DNA of 64,000 nt from Martelella mediterranea DSM 17316 (GTDB lineage Bacteria; Pseudomonadota; Alphaproteobacteria; Rhizobiales; Rhizobiaceae). Every line of letters starts with the position of its first letter. Position 1 is the stretch's first letter. The notes beneath the pieces were generated by a model. It saw nothing but the letters and a program-made list of their open reading frames with translations. It searched no databases and had not been told where the DNA came from. Below, in pieces: positions 39,502 through 48,010 of the stretch. The position numbers and the translations under genes are program-made. Location of the stretch: positions 62,001-126,000 of the forward strand of contig NZ_CP020331.1 of NCBI RefSeq assembly GCF_002043005.1, given 5' to 3'.

Positions 39502-42500
39502 ATGACGCTCACGCCCAAAACCTTCCTGACTGTCGGCGTGAGCGCCTCGGCCCGCAACATTGGCGCGGTGGAGCGCTTCCTCCGGGGATTGCCTTCTGAC
39601 CACGACATGACCTTTGTGCTCGTGGTCGGCGGCCACGGGGACGCCGGGGACCTTGCCGCGACCCTTGGCGAGATGACCCCGATGCGGGTGATGAACGCGG
39701 CGGACGGCCAGCGGCTGGAAAAGCGCACGGTCTATATCGCCGCCGAGGACGGCGCGCTTTCCATAAAAAATGGTACGTTTTATCTTTCACCGCCTTCGGA
39801 AACCTCCGACCTGCGTCCCGCCGATACGCTGCTGAGCGCGCTCGCCAAGGACCAGGGCGATCATGCCGCCGCGGTCATCCTCGCGATCCCGGATGGCATG
39901 CTCGGCGCTAAGGCGATCAAGGAACAGGGCGGCCTCACGCTCGCCCAGGCGAGCGACACGGCCTCCGCGGAATCCGGTTTCTTCCACAATGCGCTGCGCG
40001 AAAGCGTGATCGACATCACGGAAGATGCCGAGCGCATGGGCCAGCGGCTTGCCGACTACGCCCGTGGCTTCCTCCTGCTCGCCGATCTGGAACGTGACGA
40101 CGACCACGTCGACCGCATTCTCGATGCCGCCCGCCTGTCGATATGCGCGGTCCTGAAGGACCATACCGGACACGATTTTTCCGGCTACAAGACCAAGACC
40201 TTCCTGCGCCGGGTCCGCCGCCGCATGCAGTTGAAGAACATCGAAAAGATCGAGGACTATCTCGACCTGTTCGAGAAGGACGAGGCAGAGGTCGACGCCT
40301 TCTACCGCGACCTGCTGATCAATGTCACAAGCTTCTTCCGTGATGCCAGGGCGTTTGAAATCCTTGCCGGCGACATCCTGCCGCGGATCTTCAAGAACAA
40401 GCGGGCAACAGACAGCGTCCGCATCTGGGTGCCCGGTTGCGCCACCGGCGAGGAGGTCTATTCGATCGCCATTCTGGTGCGGGAATATCTCAACGCGCAT
40501 GACGGGCCGAAGCCCCGCGTCCAGATCTTCGCGACCGACATCGACGAGGACGCGCTGACGGTCGCGCGGGCCGGCCGCTATCCGGACATCCTGCTGGAGG
40601 GCGTGTCGGCGGAACGGCGACGCCGGTTCTTCACCCGCGAAGGCGCTGCCTATGTGGTCAAGAGCGATATCCGCGAACTCTGCATCTTCTCGCCGCACAG
40701 CGTCATTCAGGATCCGCCCTATTCCCGCATGGAGCTTGTGTCCTGCCGCAACCTGCTGATCTATTTCGGCCCCGAACTCCAGAACCGGGTGATCCCGACC
40801 TTCCATTACGCGCTCAAGCCCACCGGCTATCTGTTCCTTGGCACATCGGAAAGCATCGGCCGCCACACCGATCTGTTCACGCCGGTCGACAAGCGCAACC
40901 GCATCTATCAGGCAAGCCCCTACGCCAACCCGACCAGCCATCTGCGCCATTTCTTCGGGGATGGGCCCGCCGTGACGCGCAATGGCGGCGGGCGCAACGA
41001 AGGTCAGCGCTCGTCGAGTTTCGCGCTGACAACGAATGTTGAAAAGCAGGTGCTCGAACACTTCTCGCCGCCCCATGTCGTGACCGACAAGGACGGCGAC
41101 ATCGTCTATTATTCCGCGCGCACCGGTCAGTTTCTCGAAGCCCAGCAGGGCCTGCCCAACCGTCAGTTGCTGGCGATGGCGAAATACGGTCTGCGGCTTG
41201 AATTGCGATCCGCCTTCGCCGAGGCGGTGACGCGCGGCGAGAGGGTGGTTCACGACAACATCGCGTTTGAGCAGGCCGGCGAACGCACGCAACTGGTGCG
41301 CATCACCGTTGAGCCTCTGCGGCACGGAAAGGACGACGCCAATCCGCTCTATCTCGTGCTGTTCGAGAAAACCGGCGCGAAGCCCGAGCCCGCCGACCGG
41401 CAAACGCCGCCGCCTGGCACCGACGCGATCGCGAGCCTGGAACGAGAACTCCAGGAAACACGCGAGCGCATGCACTCGACCATCGAGGAATATGAAACCG
41501 CGCTTGAGGAATTGAAATCCTCCTACGAAGAACTGATGTCGGTGAACGAGGAGGCGCAATCGACCAACGAGGAGCTTGAAGCCTCCAAGGAGGAAATGCA
41601 GTCGCTCAACGAGGAACTGGGTACGATCAATGCGGAGCTCAACTCCAAGATCGAGGAGCTCGGCCGGGTCAACAATGACCTGAAACACCTGTTCGCCAGC
41701 ACCGAGATTGCGACGATCTTCCTTGACCGAAAGCTCGTCGTGCGCATCTTCACCCCGGCGGCGAGCGGCCACTTCAACCTCAGAAGCCATGACGTAGGTC
41801 GCCCTCTGACCGAACTCTCGAGCACACTTGATTATCCCGATCTGGCAGAGGACCTCGAAACCGTTCTCAACACGGACACCGGGCTGGAGAAACATGTCCA
41901 ACAGGAGGGCGGCTCACGGACCTATATGGCGCGCATCCTGCCCTACCGCACCGCCGACGGCAAAACCGACGGGGCGGTGTTCACGCTCACCGACATCACC
42001 AATCTCAAGGAAGCGGAAGAGCATCAGAAGGTTCTGATCTCCGAGCTCAATCACCGGGTCAAGAACATGCTGGCCGTGGTCGCCGCCGTGGCCGACCAGA
42101 TGCTCGATTCCTCCTCATCCGTGGAGCAGTACCACGGCGCGCTGGTCGGGCGGCTCAACGCCATGTCGCGCGCCTATGTGCTGCTGTCGCGCGAGCAGTG
42201 GCGCCAGACCTCGATCCGCCAAATCCTGACCGCTGGCCTTGAACCCTTCAGCCTCCCGCGCATCACCCTTGACGGGCCGGAGCTGAAGGTCGCACCGGAA
42301 AGCAGCCTGGCGCTCGGCATGGTGGTCCATGAGCTGGCGACCAATGCCGCCAAATATGGCGCGCTCAGCACCAGCGGCGGCAAGGTGGAGGTCACCTGGC
42401 TCGTCAGCGACGGTCATTTCCAGATGAACTGGCAGGAAAAATGCGAGACGCCGATCGAGGCGCCCGAACGCAGCGGCTTCGGCAGCAGCCTCATCAAGGG

Positions 42501-42609
42501 AGAGATCTCGTATCGCCTCGGCGGCACGTTCGAAACCGAGTACGCGGCTTCCGGGCTGATCGCGACGATCAGCATTCCCTTCGAAAAGCTGAATGCCGCC
42601 GAGGAATAG
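39502..42609 (+). CDS. CheB-like/CheR/PAS/HWE hybrid sensor kinase
   Basis: A 1035-residue cytoplasmic protein. Domains in order: a CheB-like domain (about 8-165) whose usual ASAGG loop reads SASARN and whose SxGxDG segment is shortened to IPDG; CheR methyltransferase (about 200-465, SAM site WVPGCATGEEVYSIA); PAS (about 515-630); long coiled coil (about 646-730); second PAS (735-850); HWE kinase with phospho-acceptor His in LNHRVKNML and N-box HELATNAAKYGALS. CAGGAACC precedes the ATG. HWE kinases often feed PhyR in the general stress response, consistent with the genes downstream. Confidence 0.92.
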   Translation: MTLTPKTFLTVGVSASARNIGAVERFLRGLPSDHDMTFVLVVGGHGDAGDLAATLGEMTPMRVMNAADGQRLEKRTVYIAAEDGALSIKNGTFYLSPPSETSDLRPADTLLSALAKDQGDHAAAVILAIPDGMLGAKAIKEQGGLTLAQASDTASAESGFFHNALRESVIDITEDAERMGQRLADYARGFLLLADLERDDDHVDRILDAARLSICAVLKDHTGHDFSGYKTKTFLRRVRRRMQLKNIEKIEDYLDLFEKDEAEVDAFYRDLLINVTSFFRDARAFEILAGDILPRIFKNKRATDSVRIWVPGCATGEEVYSIAILVREYLNAHDGPKPRVQIFATDIDEDALTVARAGRYPDILLEGVSAERRRRFFTREGAAYVVKSDIRELCIFSPHSVIQDPPYSRMELVSCRNLLIYFGPELQNRVIPTFHYALKPTGYLFLGTSESIGRHTDLFTPVDKRNRIYQASPYANPTSHLRHFFGDGPAVTRNGGGRNEGQRSSSFALTTNVEKQVLEHFSPPHVVTDKDGDIVYYSARTGQFLEAQQGLPNRQLLAMAKYGLRLELRSAFAEAVTRGERVVHDNIAFEQAGERTQLVRITVEPLRHGKDDANPLYLVLFEKTGAKPEPADRQTPPPGTDAIASLERELQETRERMHSTIEEYETALEELKSSYEELMSVNEEAQSTNEELEASKEEMQSLNEELGTINAELNSKIEELGRVNNDLKHLFASTEIATIFLDRKLVVRIFTPAASGHFNLRSHDVGRPLTELSSTLDYPDLAEDLETVLNTDTGLEKHVQQEGGSRTYMARILPYRTADGKTDGAVFTLTDITNLKEAEEHQKVLISELNHRVKNMLAVVAAVADQMLDSSSSVEQYHGALVGRLNAMSRAYVLLSREQWRQTSIRQILTAGLEPFSLPRITLDGPELKVAPESSLALGMVVHELATNAAKYGALSTSGGKVEVTWLVSDGHFQMNWQEKCETPIEAPERSGFGSSLIKGEISYRLGGTFETEYAASGLIATISIPFEKLNAAEE

Positions 42610-42898
42610 GGCTTCCGGGCCGATCTCGCAGGCAGGGGTATCTTTTGCCGGTTGAAGCGCCTATGCTCCTGGCCAAGGTTGCAACGTCTATCAATGCCGG
42701 ACAAGCACTTGCGAAACCCGCAAGCATGCATCCAAGAAAACAGCGACCGTTCCCGCGCGTGCTGTTCAGGAAGCCGGCCACTCCAGCGTGATACCTGCTT
42801 TTCAGGAAAGCTCAGTCGCGAATGCGCTGGTCACCCGTTCTTCGGTTGGAGGCCTTGCGTCGTGCATACTGACATGTTCACAGAATTGGAGTTTTCAG

Positions 42899-43561
42899 AT
42901 GCAACTCTTACCGGAAACCTCTTCCAGCAGATTACAGGATCCGGACGAAAACAGCTTGCAGGGGAACCTGGACAGGCTGCGCGGATCACGGATCCTGATC
43001 GTCGAGGACGAATATCTGATCGCCCGAAACCTTGCCCGCACCTTCGAAAAGATCGGCGCCCAAGTGCTGGGGCCTGTCGCTTCGATTTCCCAGGCCATTC
43101 CCCATCTCGGCCGGGCCGACGCCGCCGTCCTGGATATCGATCTCGACGGCACGCCGGTATTTCCGCTGGCCGATATTCTTTATCAGAACCACACGCCTTT
43201 CGTATTCTTCTCCGGATGTGCGGAAATCATCATTCCCGATCGTTTTCGCTTCATCAATACACTGCCGAAGCCGAACGGCATTCGCGAAGTCATCGCCTCA
43301 CTGATCGCGACCTATGACCGATCTGCGTCAGTCGTCGCCGAGGGCGATGGAGAAGACGTGATAACGCTGATGCCGAGCCTGAGGCTTGCGGCCCGGCTGC
43401 TTGTCGCCGATGATGCTGCGGCCGACAGGCTTGTGGAGCGAACCTTCGAATACGCAATCGCCCATGTCGATGAAAGACCTGCCGGCATGTCCCGGCTTGA
43501 ATGGCTGCTCTCGACGCTTGAGGATCTTCGTCTTCTCGAGGGGCGAACCATTCTCAACTGA
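42899..43561 (+). CDS. Receiver protein with sigma-region-2-like C-terminal tail
   Basis: A 220-residue protein. Residues about 28-145 form a receiver domain (ILIVEDEYLIAR acidic pocket, phospho-Asp near residue 80 in VLDIDLDG, Lys in LPKPNG). The tail (about 158-215) starts LMPSLRLAARLL and aligns by eye with region 2 of the EcfG protein encoded at 44682-45188 (LIPALRAFARTF; AADRLVERT against DADDLVQET; WLL against WLF). PhyR has a sigma-like domain before the receiver; here the order is reversed and only one region is present. A TTGGAG site precedes the ATG. 289 bp downstream of the kinase. Confidence 0.85.
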   Translation: MQLLPETSSSRLQDPDENSLQGNLDRLRGSRILIVEDEYLIARNLARTFEKIGAQVLGPVASISQAIPHLGRADAAVLDIDLDGTPVFPLADILYQNHTPFVFFSGCAEIIIPDRFRFINTLPKPNGIREVIASLIATYDRSASVVAEGDGEDVITLMPSLRLAARLLVADDAAADRLVERTFEYAIAHVDERPAGMSRLEWLLSTLEDLRLLEGRTILN

Positions 43562-43697
43562 GCTTCTGGCCGTCGTCCTCAACGCGCCGATCATGACCAT
43601 CGCTCCCCGATATGTTTCCGACCGGCTTTCACGGAATTCATGGAACAAAATCGTCGCCGACGCGATTTGGGGGACGTGTTGAACGGAGGTCGAAGTC

Positions 43698-43982
43698 ATG
43701 ACATCGCAGGCTATCCACGCAACGCCGGATCACCGCACGGTCGTGTTCAGAACGGCGAACGACGCTACCGTCACGGTCACCTTCCCGCAACCGGTTGAAC
43801 ATCCCGAAAGTTCCGCTCTGTCCGTGATCAAGGAGCTTGCCGACTGCCTTGCCGCCCGCAAAGACGATGCAAGACTGGAGAGCGAACTCGAAGAGGGGCT
43901 GGAAGACAGTTTCCCGGCCAGTGATCCAGTTTCCGCGAGCATCACCACGACGCTTCCAAAAGGCCAGACGGACAGGAACTGA
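43698..43982 (+). CDS. Small acidic protein with LEDSFPASDP motif
   Basis: A 94-residue protein. The C-terminal half carries LEEGLEDSFPASDPVSASI, a motif (EEALEDSFPASDPxS) I recognise from small alphaproteobacterial stress-associated proteins of unknown function. AACGGAGG precedes the ATG. A GGAAC at 43642 with GAT in place of GTT may be a weak EcfG-type promoter. Confidence 0.75.
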   Translation: MTSQAIHATPDHRTVVFRTANDATVTVTFPQPVEHPESSALSVIKELADCLAARKDDARLESELEEGLEDSFPASDPVSASITTTLPKGQTDRN

Positions 43983-43998
43983 TTTGCGCTCATTGCCA

Positions 43999-44023
43999 GG
44001 AACATTTGCCCGGACGCCCGGTT
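43999..44023 (+). promoter_or_regulatory. EcfG-type promoter for DUF892 gene
   Basis: GGAAC (43999-44003), 17 nt, GTT (44021-44023), 37 nt before the ATG at 44061. Confidence 0.75.
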
Positions 44024-44060
44024 AGGAGCGGGTCAACACGCCAATAAGGGAGAAACATCC

Positions 44061-44561
44061 ATGGCTGAGAAGACACTCAACGACCTGTTCTACGAAACGC
44101 TTCGCGACATCTACTACGCCGAGCGAAAAATCGTGAAAGCCCTGCCGCGCATGGCCCATGCCGCAAACGAGGACAAGCTGAAACAGGCCTTCGACCACCA
44201 CCGCGAGGAGACCGAGGACCACATCAGCCGCCTCGAGGACATTTTCGAAATTCTCGGGAAGCCGGCGCGCGGACGCACCTGCGACGCGATCAACGGCATT
44301 CTCGATGAAGGCGATGAGGTGATGCAGCTGTTCAAGGGCACCGCGGCTCTGGACGCCGGTCTGGTCGCGGCGGCCCAGGCGGTCGAACATTACGAAATCG
44401 CCCGCTACGGCACGCTCAGGACCTGGGCCAAGCGCCTTGGCCATGACGATGTGCGAGCGCTGCTGGAACAGACGCTTTCGGAAGAGGGCAATGCCGACAG
44501 CAAGCTCACCGAGATCACCGAAACGGCAGCCAATGCCGAGGCGGAAAAGAAGGCCGCCTAG
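44061..44561 (+). CDS. DUF892 (YciE/YciF-like) ferritin-like stress protein
   Basis: A 166-residue four-helix protein (LNDLFYETLRDIYYAERKI, HREETEDHISRLEDIFEILG, EHYEIARYGTLRTWA, TLSEEGNADSKL). Conserved Glu and His positions fit a diiron-like bundle. AAGGGAGAAA precedes the ATG. Paralogue of 1167-1667. The EcfG-type promoter and the terminator at 44598 make it a single-gene stress unit. Confidence 0.92.
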   Translation: MAEKTLNDLFYETLRDIYYAERKIVKALPRMAHAANEDKLKQAFDHHREETEDHISRLEDIFEILGKPARGRTCDAINGILDEGDEVMQLFKGTAALDAGLVAAAQAVEHYEIARYGTLRTWAKRLGHDDVRALLEQTLSEEGNADSKLTEITETAANAEAEKKAA

Positions 44562-44597
44562 AGCACTGCTGGGGAGAGTAGGTGCGTTACTGCGAAT

Positions 44598-44624
44598 CCC
44601 GCCGCTTGCGAGCGGCGGGCTTTA
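44598..44624 (+). terminator. Intrinsic terminator, DUF892 gene
   Basis: Stem CCCGCCGCT / AGCGGCGGG with loop TGCG followed by CTTTAT. It lies between convergent genes and may serve both. Confidence 0.8.
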
Positions 44625-44681
44625 TCGTCGACGGTTGATCTCAGCAACAGCGCTGGTTGAATCGGGCCTCAGGAAAACTTG

Positions 44682-45188
44682 CTACTGCAGCTCGCCGAGT
44701 TCTTCGAGAAGCAGCTGACGCGCGCGGTTTACCCGGCTTTTCACGGTTCCGATCGCGCAGTCGCAGATCTCCGCGGCGTCGCTATAGCTCTCGCCGAGCA
44801 CCATCACCAGGACGAACATTTCGCGGTAATGCGGGGGAATGCGCGACAGCGCATCCAGCAGCTCCTGCCCCCTGACCGACCAGTCCTGCGTCGCGTCATT
44901 CTGCGGCAGACTGGCGACGCAATCTTTCTCCCCGGGCGCCTCGCGGTTCCTCACCTTGATCTGGGTGTAGAAGGTATTGCGCATGATTGTGAACAGCCAG
45001 GATTTTAACCTCGTTCCCGGCGTGAACTTGTCGAGGTTGGCGATACCCTTCAGCATCGTTTCCTGAACCAGATCGTCGGCGTCATTGGGATTGCGGCAGA
45101 ATGTTCGGGCGAACGCCCGGAGCGCCGGGATGAGGTCCACAATATCCTGACGTTGCCGGCTCCTCAGTCTCACTTCATGTTGATTCAT
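44682..45188 (-). CDS. ecfG: EcfG-type general stress sigma factor
   Basis: A 168-residue ECF sigma factor with region 2 (LIPALRAFARTFCRNPNDAD, DLVQETMLKGIANLD, TRLKSWLFTIMRNTFY) and region 4 (LSRIPPHYREMFVLVMVLGE, AIGTVKSRVNRARQLL), short linker and no extra domains: the EcfG/RpoE2 pattern. It directs RNA polymerase to GGAAC promoters. The start at 45188 is supported by length and by its own promoter 35 nt upstream; longer frames pass through that promoter. nepR is not adjacent, unlike in most GSR loci. Confidence 0.9.
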   Translation of the reverse strand: MNQHEVRLRSRQRQDIVDLIPALRAFARTFCRNPNDADDLVQETMLKGIANLDKFTPGTRLKSWLFTIMRNTFYTQIKVRNREAPGEKDCVASLPQNDATQDWSVRGQELLDALSRIPPHYREMFVLVMVLGESYSDAAEICDCAIGTVKSRVNRARQLLLEELGELQ

Positions 45189-45223
45189 CGTGGACTCCGT
45201 CTTGATTTGGTCCTTCTCAACAT

Positions 45224-45249
45224 AACGAAGCCGGTGGGGCCGCGGTTCC
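45224..45249 (-). promoter_or_regulatory. EcfG-type autoregulatory promoter
   Basis: Minus strand GGAAC (45249-45245), 18 nt, GTT (45226-45224) with C before it (CGTT). Suggests positive autoregulation of ecfG. Confidence 0.75.
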
Positions 45250-45382
45250 TCTCTTTCCGTCCAAACCGGCGATAGTCGCACGGCGCAAAAACGGCCCTCG
45301 GAGTGAAACGGCGGCGAGCGCCGCCAAACCATGTCACCCGCCTCGGGCCGTGTTCTGCCATAATCCGGCCCGCAAAATTCCT

Positions 45383-45407
45383 GGAACAACATCCGGCCAG
45401 CCCGGTT
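45383..45407 (+). promoter_or_regulatory. EcfG-type promoter of the P450 operon
   Basis: GGAAC (45383-45387), 17 nt, GTT (45405-45407), 32 nt before the ATG at 45440. Confidence 0.75.
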
Positions 45408-45439
45408 CTGCGGCACGTCCGTTGAGAGAAAGGAAACAG

Positions 45440-45706
45440 ATGACCCTAACCTTCCGTCACTATTCAAAGGAAGCCGCCACTCCCGACACCGTCCTCCTCA
45501 GGGTCGTCCAGCGCGGCGACCGCGCCATCGGCTTTGTGGATTCCATCGATTTCGGCAATGAGGACACGCCCTTTTATCCGACCGAGGAGATGTCGATGCC
45601 AGAGGCGATCCGGCTTGCCGAGAACCGGAACGACACCGGCGGACCCATCATGGTGAAGCTGGAGGAAGACGCAGAATGGGATCCGCGATGGGGCAAGCTG
45701 GAATGA
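45440..45706 (+). CDS. Conserved-looking small protein upstream of P450
   Basis: An 88-residue acidic protein (VLLRVVQRGDRAIGFVDSID, MPEAIRLAENRNDTGGPIMV). No family recognised. GAAAGGAAAC precedes the ATG and its stop overlaps the P450 start (ATGA), so the two are translationally coupled. A role in P450 function or hydroperoxide supply is possible but unproven. Confidence 0.75.
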   Translation: MTLTFRHYSKEAATPDTVLLRVVQRGDRAIGFVDSIDFGNEDTPFYPTEEMSMPEAIRLAENRNDTGGPIMVKLEEDAEWDPRWGKLE

Positions 45707-46959
45707 GCGGACTGCCAAAGCCACCGATCCTCGAGGACCAGACCCTTGCACTTCTGCGCGAAGGTTACCTCTTCCTGCCGCGCCGTCTTGCGACGCGGAC
45801 ACCGCCGATCTGGCGCACACGGCTGATGCTGCGCGACGTCGTTTGCGTTTCCGGTCCCGAAGCCGCCGAATTATTCTATACCGGCGATACGGTGACCCGG
45901 CGCGGCGCGATGCCCGGCACGACGCTGCGCCTGCTGCAGGACAAGCACAGCGTCCAGCAACTCGACGGAGAGGCGCACCGCCATCGCAAGGCGATGTTCG
46001 TGCGCATGCTGGTCAGTCATTCATCGAACGTCGACGATCTGGTGACCCGCTTCGAGGACGCCTGGCTGCGCAGGCTTGCGGCATGGGAAAGGCGAGGGCG
46101 GATATCGCTCGCCGCCGCCGCCGAAACTACGCTCGCGGAAGCGGCCCTGTCATGGGCCGGTCTGCCGGCGAACCAGCAATCGGTAGAGCGTGATGCACCC
46201 GTGCTTGCGGGCATGGTGGAAAACGCAGGCCGCTTCCGTCCGGCAACGGTCACCGCCCTTTTGCGTCGCCGCCGGATGGAAAGGCGCTTGCAGGCCGAGA
46301 TCAGGGCGGTCCGCTCCGGCAGCCGCAAGGTTCGCGAAGGCGCGCCGATCGCGGAGATTGCCGGCTATCGCGATGCCGACGGCCGTCCGCTTCCTGCCTC
46401 CGTTGCGGCGGTCGAAATGCTGAACCTGTTGAGGCCGATCGTGGCGGTTGGCCGCTATATTACCTTTGCCGCGGCGATGCTGCACCAAAAGCCCGCCTGG
46501 CGCGAGCGTTTCGCCGATGGCAGCCGCGAGGGCCTCATCCAGTTTACCGAGGAGGTGCGCCGCTATGCGCCCTTCTTCCCCTTCGTCGGCGGCATACTGA
46601 TGCGTGACGCCGAGTGCTACGGTTACCGCCTGCAGAAAGGTCAGTGGCTGTTGTTCGATCTCTACGGAACTTGCCACGATCCGCGCTGGTTCACGGAACC
46701 GGACGCGTTCCGTCCCGAGCGGGACCTTTCCTGGCAGAAGGACAGGAAACGCTTCGTTCCGCAGGGCGGAGGCGAAACGGCGCAGTCGCACCGCTGCCCC
46801 GGCGAGAAAGCGACCGTCGCGCTGATTGCAGAGGCAGTGCGGCTGCTGACATACCATATGGTCTTCGACGTGCCGGAGCAGGAACTGGATGTGCCACTGG
46901 GGACCGTGCCGACCGGACCTGCAAGCGGCTTTATCCTTGAGAATGTGCGAAAACGCTGA
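45703..46959 (+). CDS. CYP152-type cytochrome P450 (fatty acid peroxygenase-like)
   Basis: A 418-residue P450. The haem loop FVPQGGGETAQSHRCPGE carries the axial Cys within the GGG...HRCPGE pattern of CYP152 peroxygenases, and the I-helix region EEVRRYAPFFPF matches the Arg-Pro substrate-carboxylate site instead of the usual acid-alcohol pair. Such enzymes use H2O2 to hydroxylate or decarboxylate fatty acids. Starts at 45703, overlapping the upstream gene. Stress-type promoter in front; catalase and SodC nearby suggest peroxide-rich conditions. Confidence 0.9.
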   Translation: MSGLPKPPILEDQTLALLREGYLFLPRRLATRTPPIWRTRLMLRDVVCVSGPEAAELFYTGDTVTRRGAMPGTTLRLLQDKHSVQQLDGEAHRHRKAMFVRMLVSHSSNVDDLVTRFEDAWLRRLAAWERRGRISLAAAAETTLAEAALSWAGLPANQQSVERDAPVLAGMVENAGRFRPATVTALLRRRRMERRLQAEIRAVRSGSRKVREGAPIAEIAGYRDADGRPLPASVAAVEMLNLLRPIVAVGRYITFAAAMLHQKPAWRERFADGSREGLIQFTEEVRRYAPFFPFVGGILMRDAECYGYRLQKGQWLLFDLYGTCHDPRWFTEPDAFRPERDLSWQKDRKRFVPQGGGETAQSHRCPGEKATVALIAEAVRLLTYHMVFDVPEQELDVPLGTVPTGPASGFILENVRKR

Positions 46960-47060
46960 GAAGCGTCGTGCTGGCGTCGGCCGGCCACAAGCGTTTACGG
47001 AGCGTCGGGCGGCGACGAGCAAAGAGTTGGTCGTTCACCCGCCGCGCCAGAACAAGCAAT

Positions 47061-47375
47061 CTACAGCATCGGGGGATGATGCGGCCCGGGACCGGTGGCG
47101 CCCGGCACGAGATTGCGGGCACGCCCCGAATGACCGCTGAAAAGCCCGGCCTCCAGCGCGGCGGCGATGAAGGCCTCTCTCGACATTTCCAGCCATCCCG
47201 GCCGTGCAACGGCGCGATCGCAGCAGCTCACGGCCGCATGATAATGCCGCCCGCGCCGGTGCGGCCAGTTTTCCGCGAGCAGATTGCGGGCCTGGGACGG
47301 CCCTTTGACCGCAAGCGGTCCGTCTTCGCCGAAGCCGAGATATACCGGCGCAACCCACCTTGCGAAATGTCCCAT
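47061..47375 (-). CDS. DUF982 family protein
   Basis: A 104-residue rhizobial DUF982 protein: WVAPVYLGFGEDGPLAVKGP, NLLAENWPHRRGRHYHAAV, CDRA and AFIAAALEAGLF are typical. GGGAGGAG precedes the ATG at 47375; an in-frame ATG six codons upstream would cover that site. Follows 47390-47626 by 14 bp in one transcript. Function unknown; several family members are stress-induced. Confidence 0.85.
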   Translation of the reverse strand: MGHFARWVAPVYLGFGEDGPLAVKGPSQARNLLAENWPHRRGRHYHAAVSCCDRAVARPGWLEMSREAFIAAALEAGLFSGHSGRARNLVPGATGPGPHHPPML

Positions 47376-47389
47376 CGTGGTCTCCTCCC

Positions 47390-47626
47390 TCATTTGTCAT
47401 CAGCCGGACCTTCGGTGGGCCGGTCTCTATCGTCACGTCTTGTTTTCATGGCATCGGAAAGGTCGCGCTTGCGGGGATGATTGAGATTTTCCCGCATGGC
47501 ATCGCGATCCTTGCCGGGGTCGTCCTTGGCGGGCTTGTAAGCGCTCGGTCGGCTTTCTTCAGGTCCTTCCCAGCGCGGGCGCTCATCGCTCGTGCCCGGA
47601 GGGGCGCCGGATGGTTTATCGGTCAT
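47390..47626 (-). CDS. Hydrophilic small protein, stress operon
   Basis: A 78-residue, very charged, low-complexity protein (MTDKPSGAPPGTSDERPRW at the start; ends PTEGPADDK). GAGGAC precedes the ATG. EcfG-type promoter 32 nt upstream. Likely disordered; role unknown. Confidence 0.75.
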   Translation of the reverse strand: MTDKPSGAPPGTSDERPRWEGPEESRPSAYKPAKDDPGKDRDAMRENLNHPRKRDLSDAMKTRRDDRDRPTEGPADDK

Positions 47627-47658
47627 GGTGTGTCCTCATGTTTCTCCAACCAGCGCCA

Positions 47659-47683
47659 AACCAATTCGGGCGGGTTTTGTTCC
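47659..47683 (-). promoter_or_regulatory. EcfG-type promoter of DUF982 operon
   Basis: Minus strand GGAAC (47683-47679), 17 nt, GTT (47661-47659). Confidence 0.75.
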
Positions 47684-47696
47684 GGTCAATTTTGCT

Positions 47697-47721
47697 GGAA
47701 CAAGCGTTGGCGGAGCGGGTT
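47697..47721 (+). promoter_or_regulatory. EcfG-type promoter toward nepR
   Basis: GGAAC (47697-47701), 17 nt, GTT (47719-47721). The next plus-strand gene is nepR, 289 nt away; a long leader or an unrecognised small gene would lie between. Confidence 0.55.
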
Positions 47722-48010
47722 GGGTGTGCGTCAACGAAGGCGTCTTCGACCGTCGCAGAAACGTGGACTCTCACGGCGATCTGAACCGACCTCGGTTGCG
47801 TCGATTATGTAACCAGACAGCGGGATAACGCCCGCAGTTTATGGCTATCCGAGAATTCCCTGACAGGGAAATTCTGCATCTGCTCCGCAAAGCGACGATT
47901 TGCTTCTGCCAACCGATCGTGCGAAACATTTTAAATCCACCGGTGCACGGGAAACGTAGTGTCGTATGACAACCAAAAAGATATGCCCGAGAACAAAGTA
48001 AGGCGATACG

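Noticed and set aside
39787..41901. 704-codon minus-strand open frame opposite the hybrid kinase
   Set aside because: It is the high-GC antisense shadow of a protein with clear CheR, PAS and HWE motifs, and has no family features of its own.
42899..43561. Canonical PhyR
   Set aside because: The receiver comes first and only a region-2-like segment follows, so the gene should not be named phyR.
43642..43666. GGAAC-N17-GAT upstream of the small acidic protein gene
   Set aside because: One mismatch in the -10; mentioned with the gene but too weak for its own promoter call.
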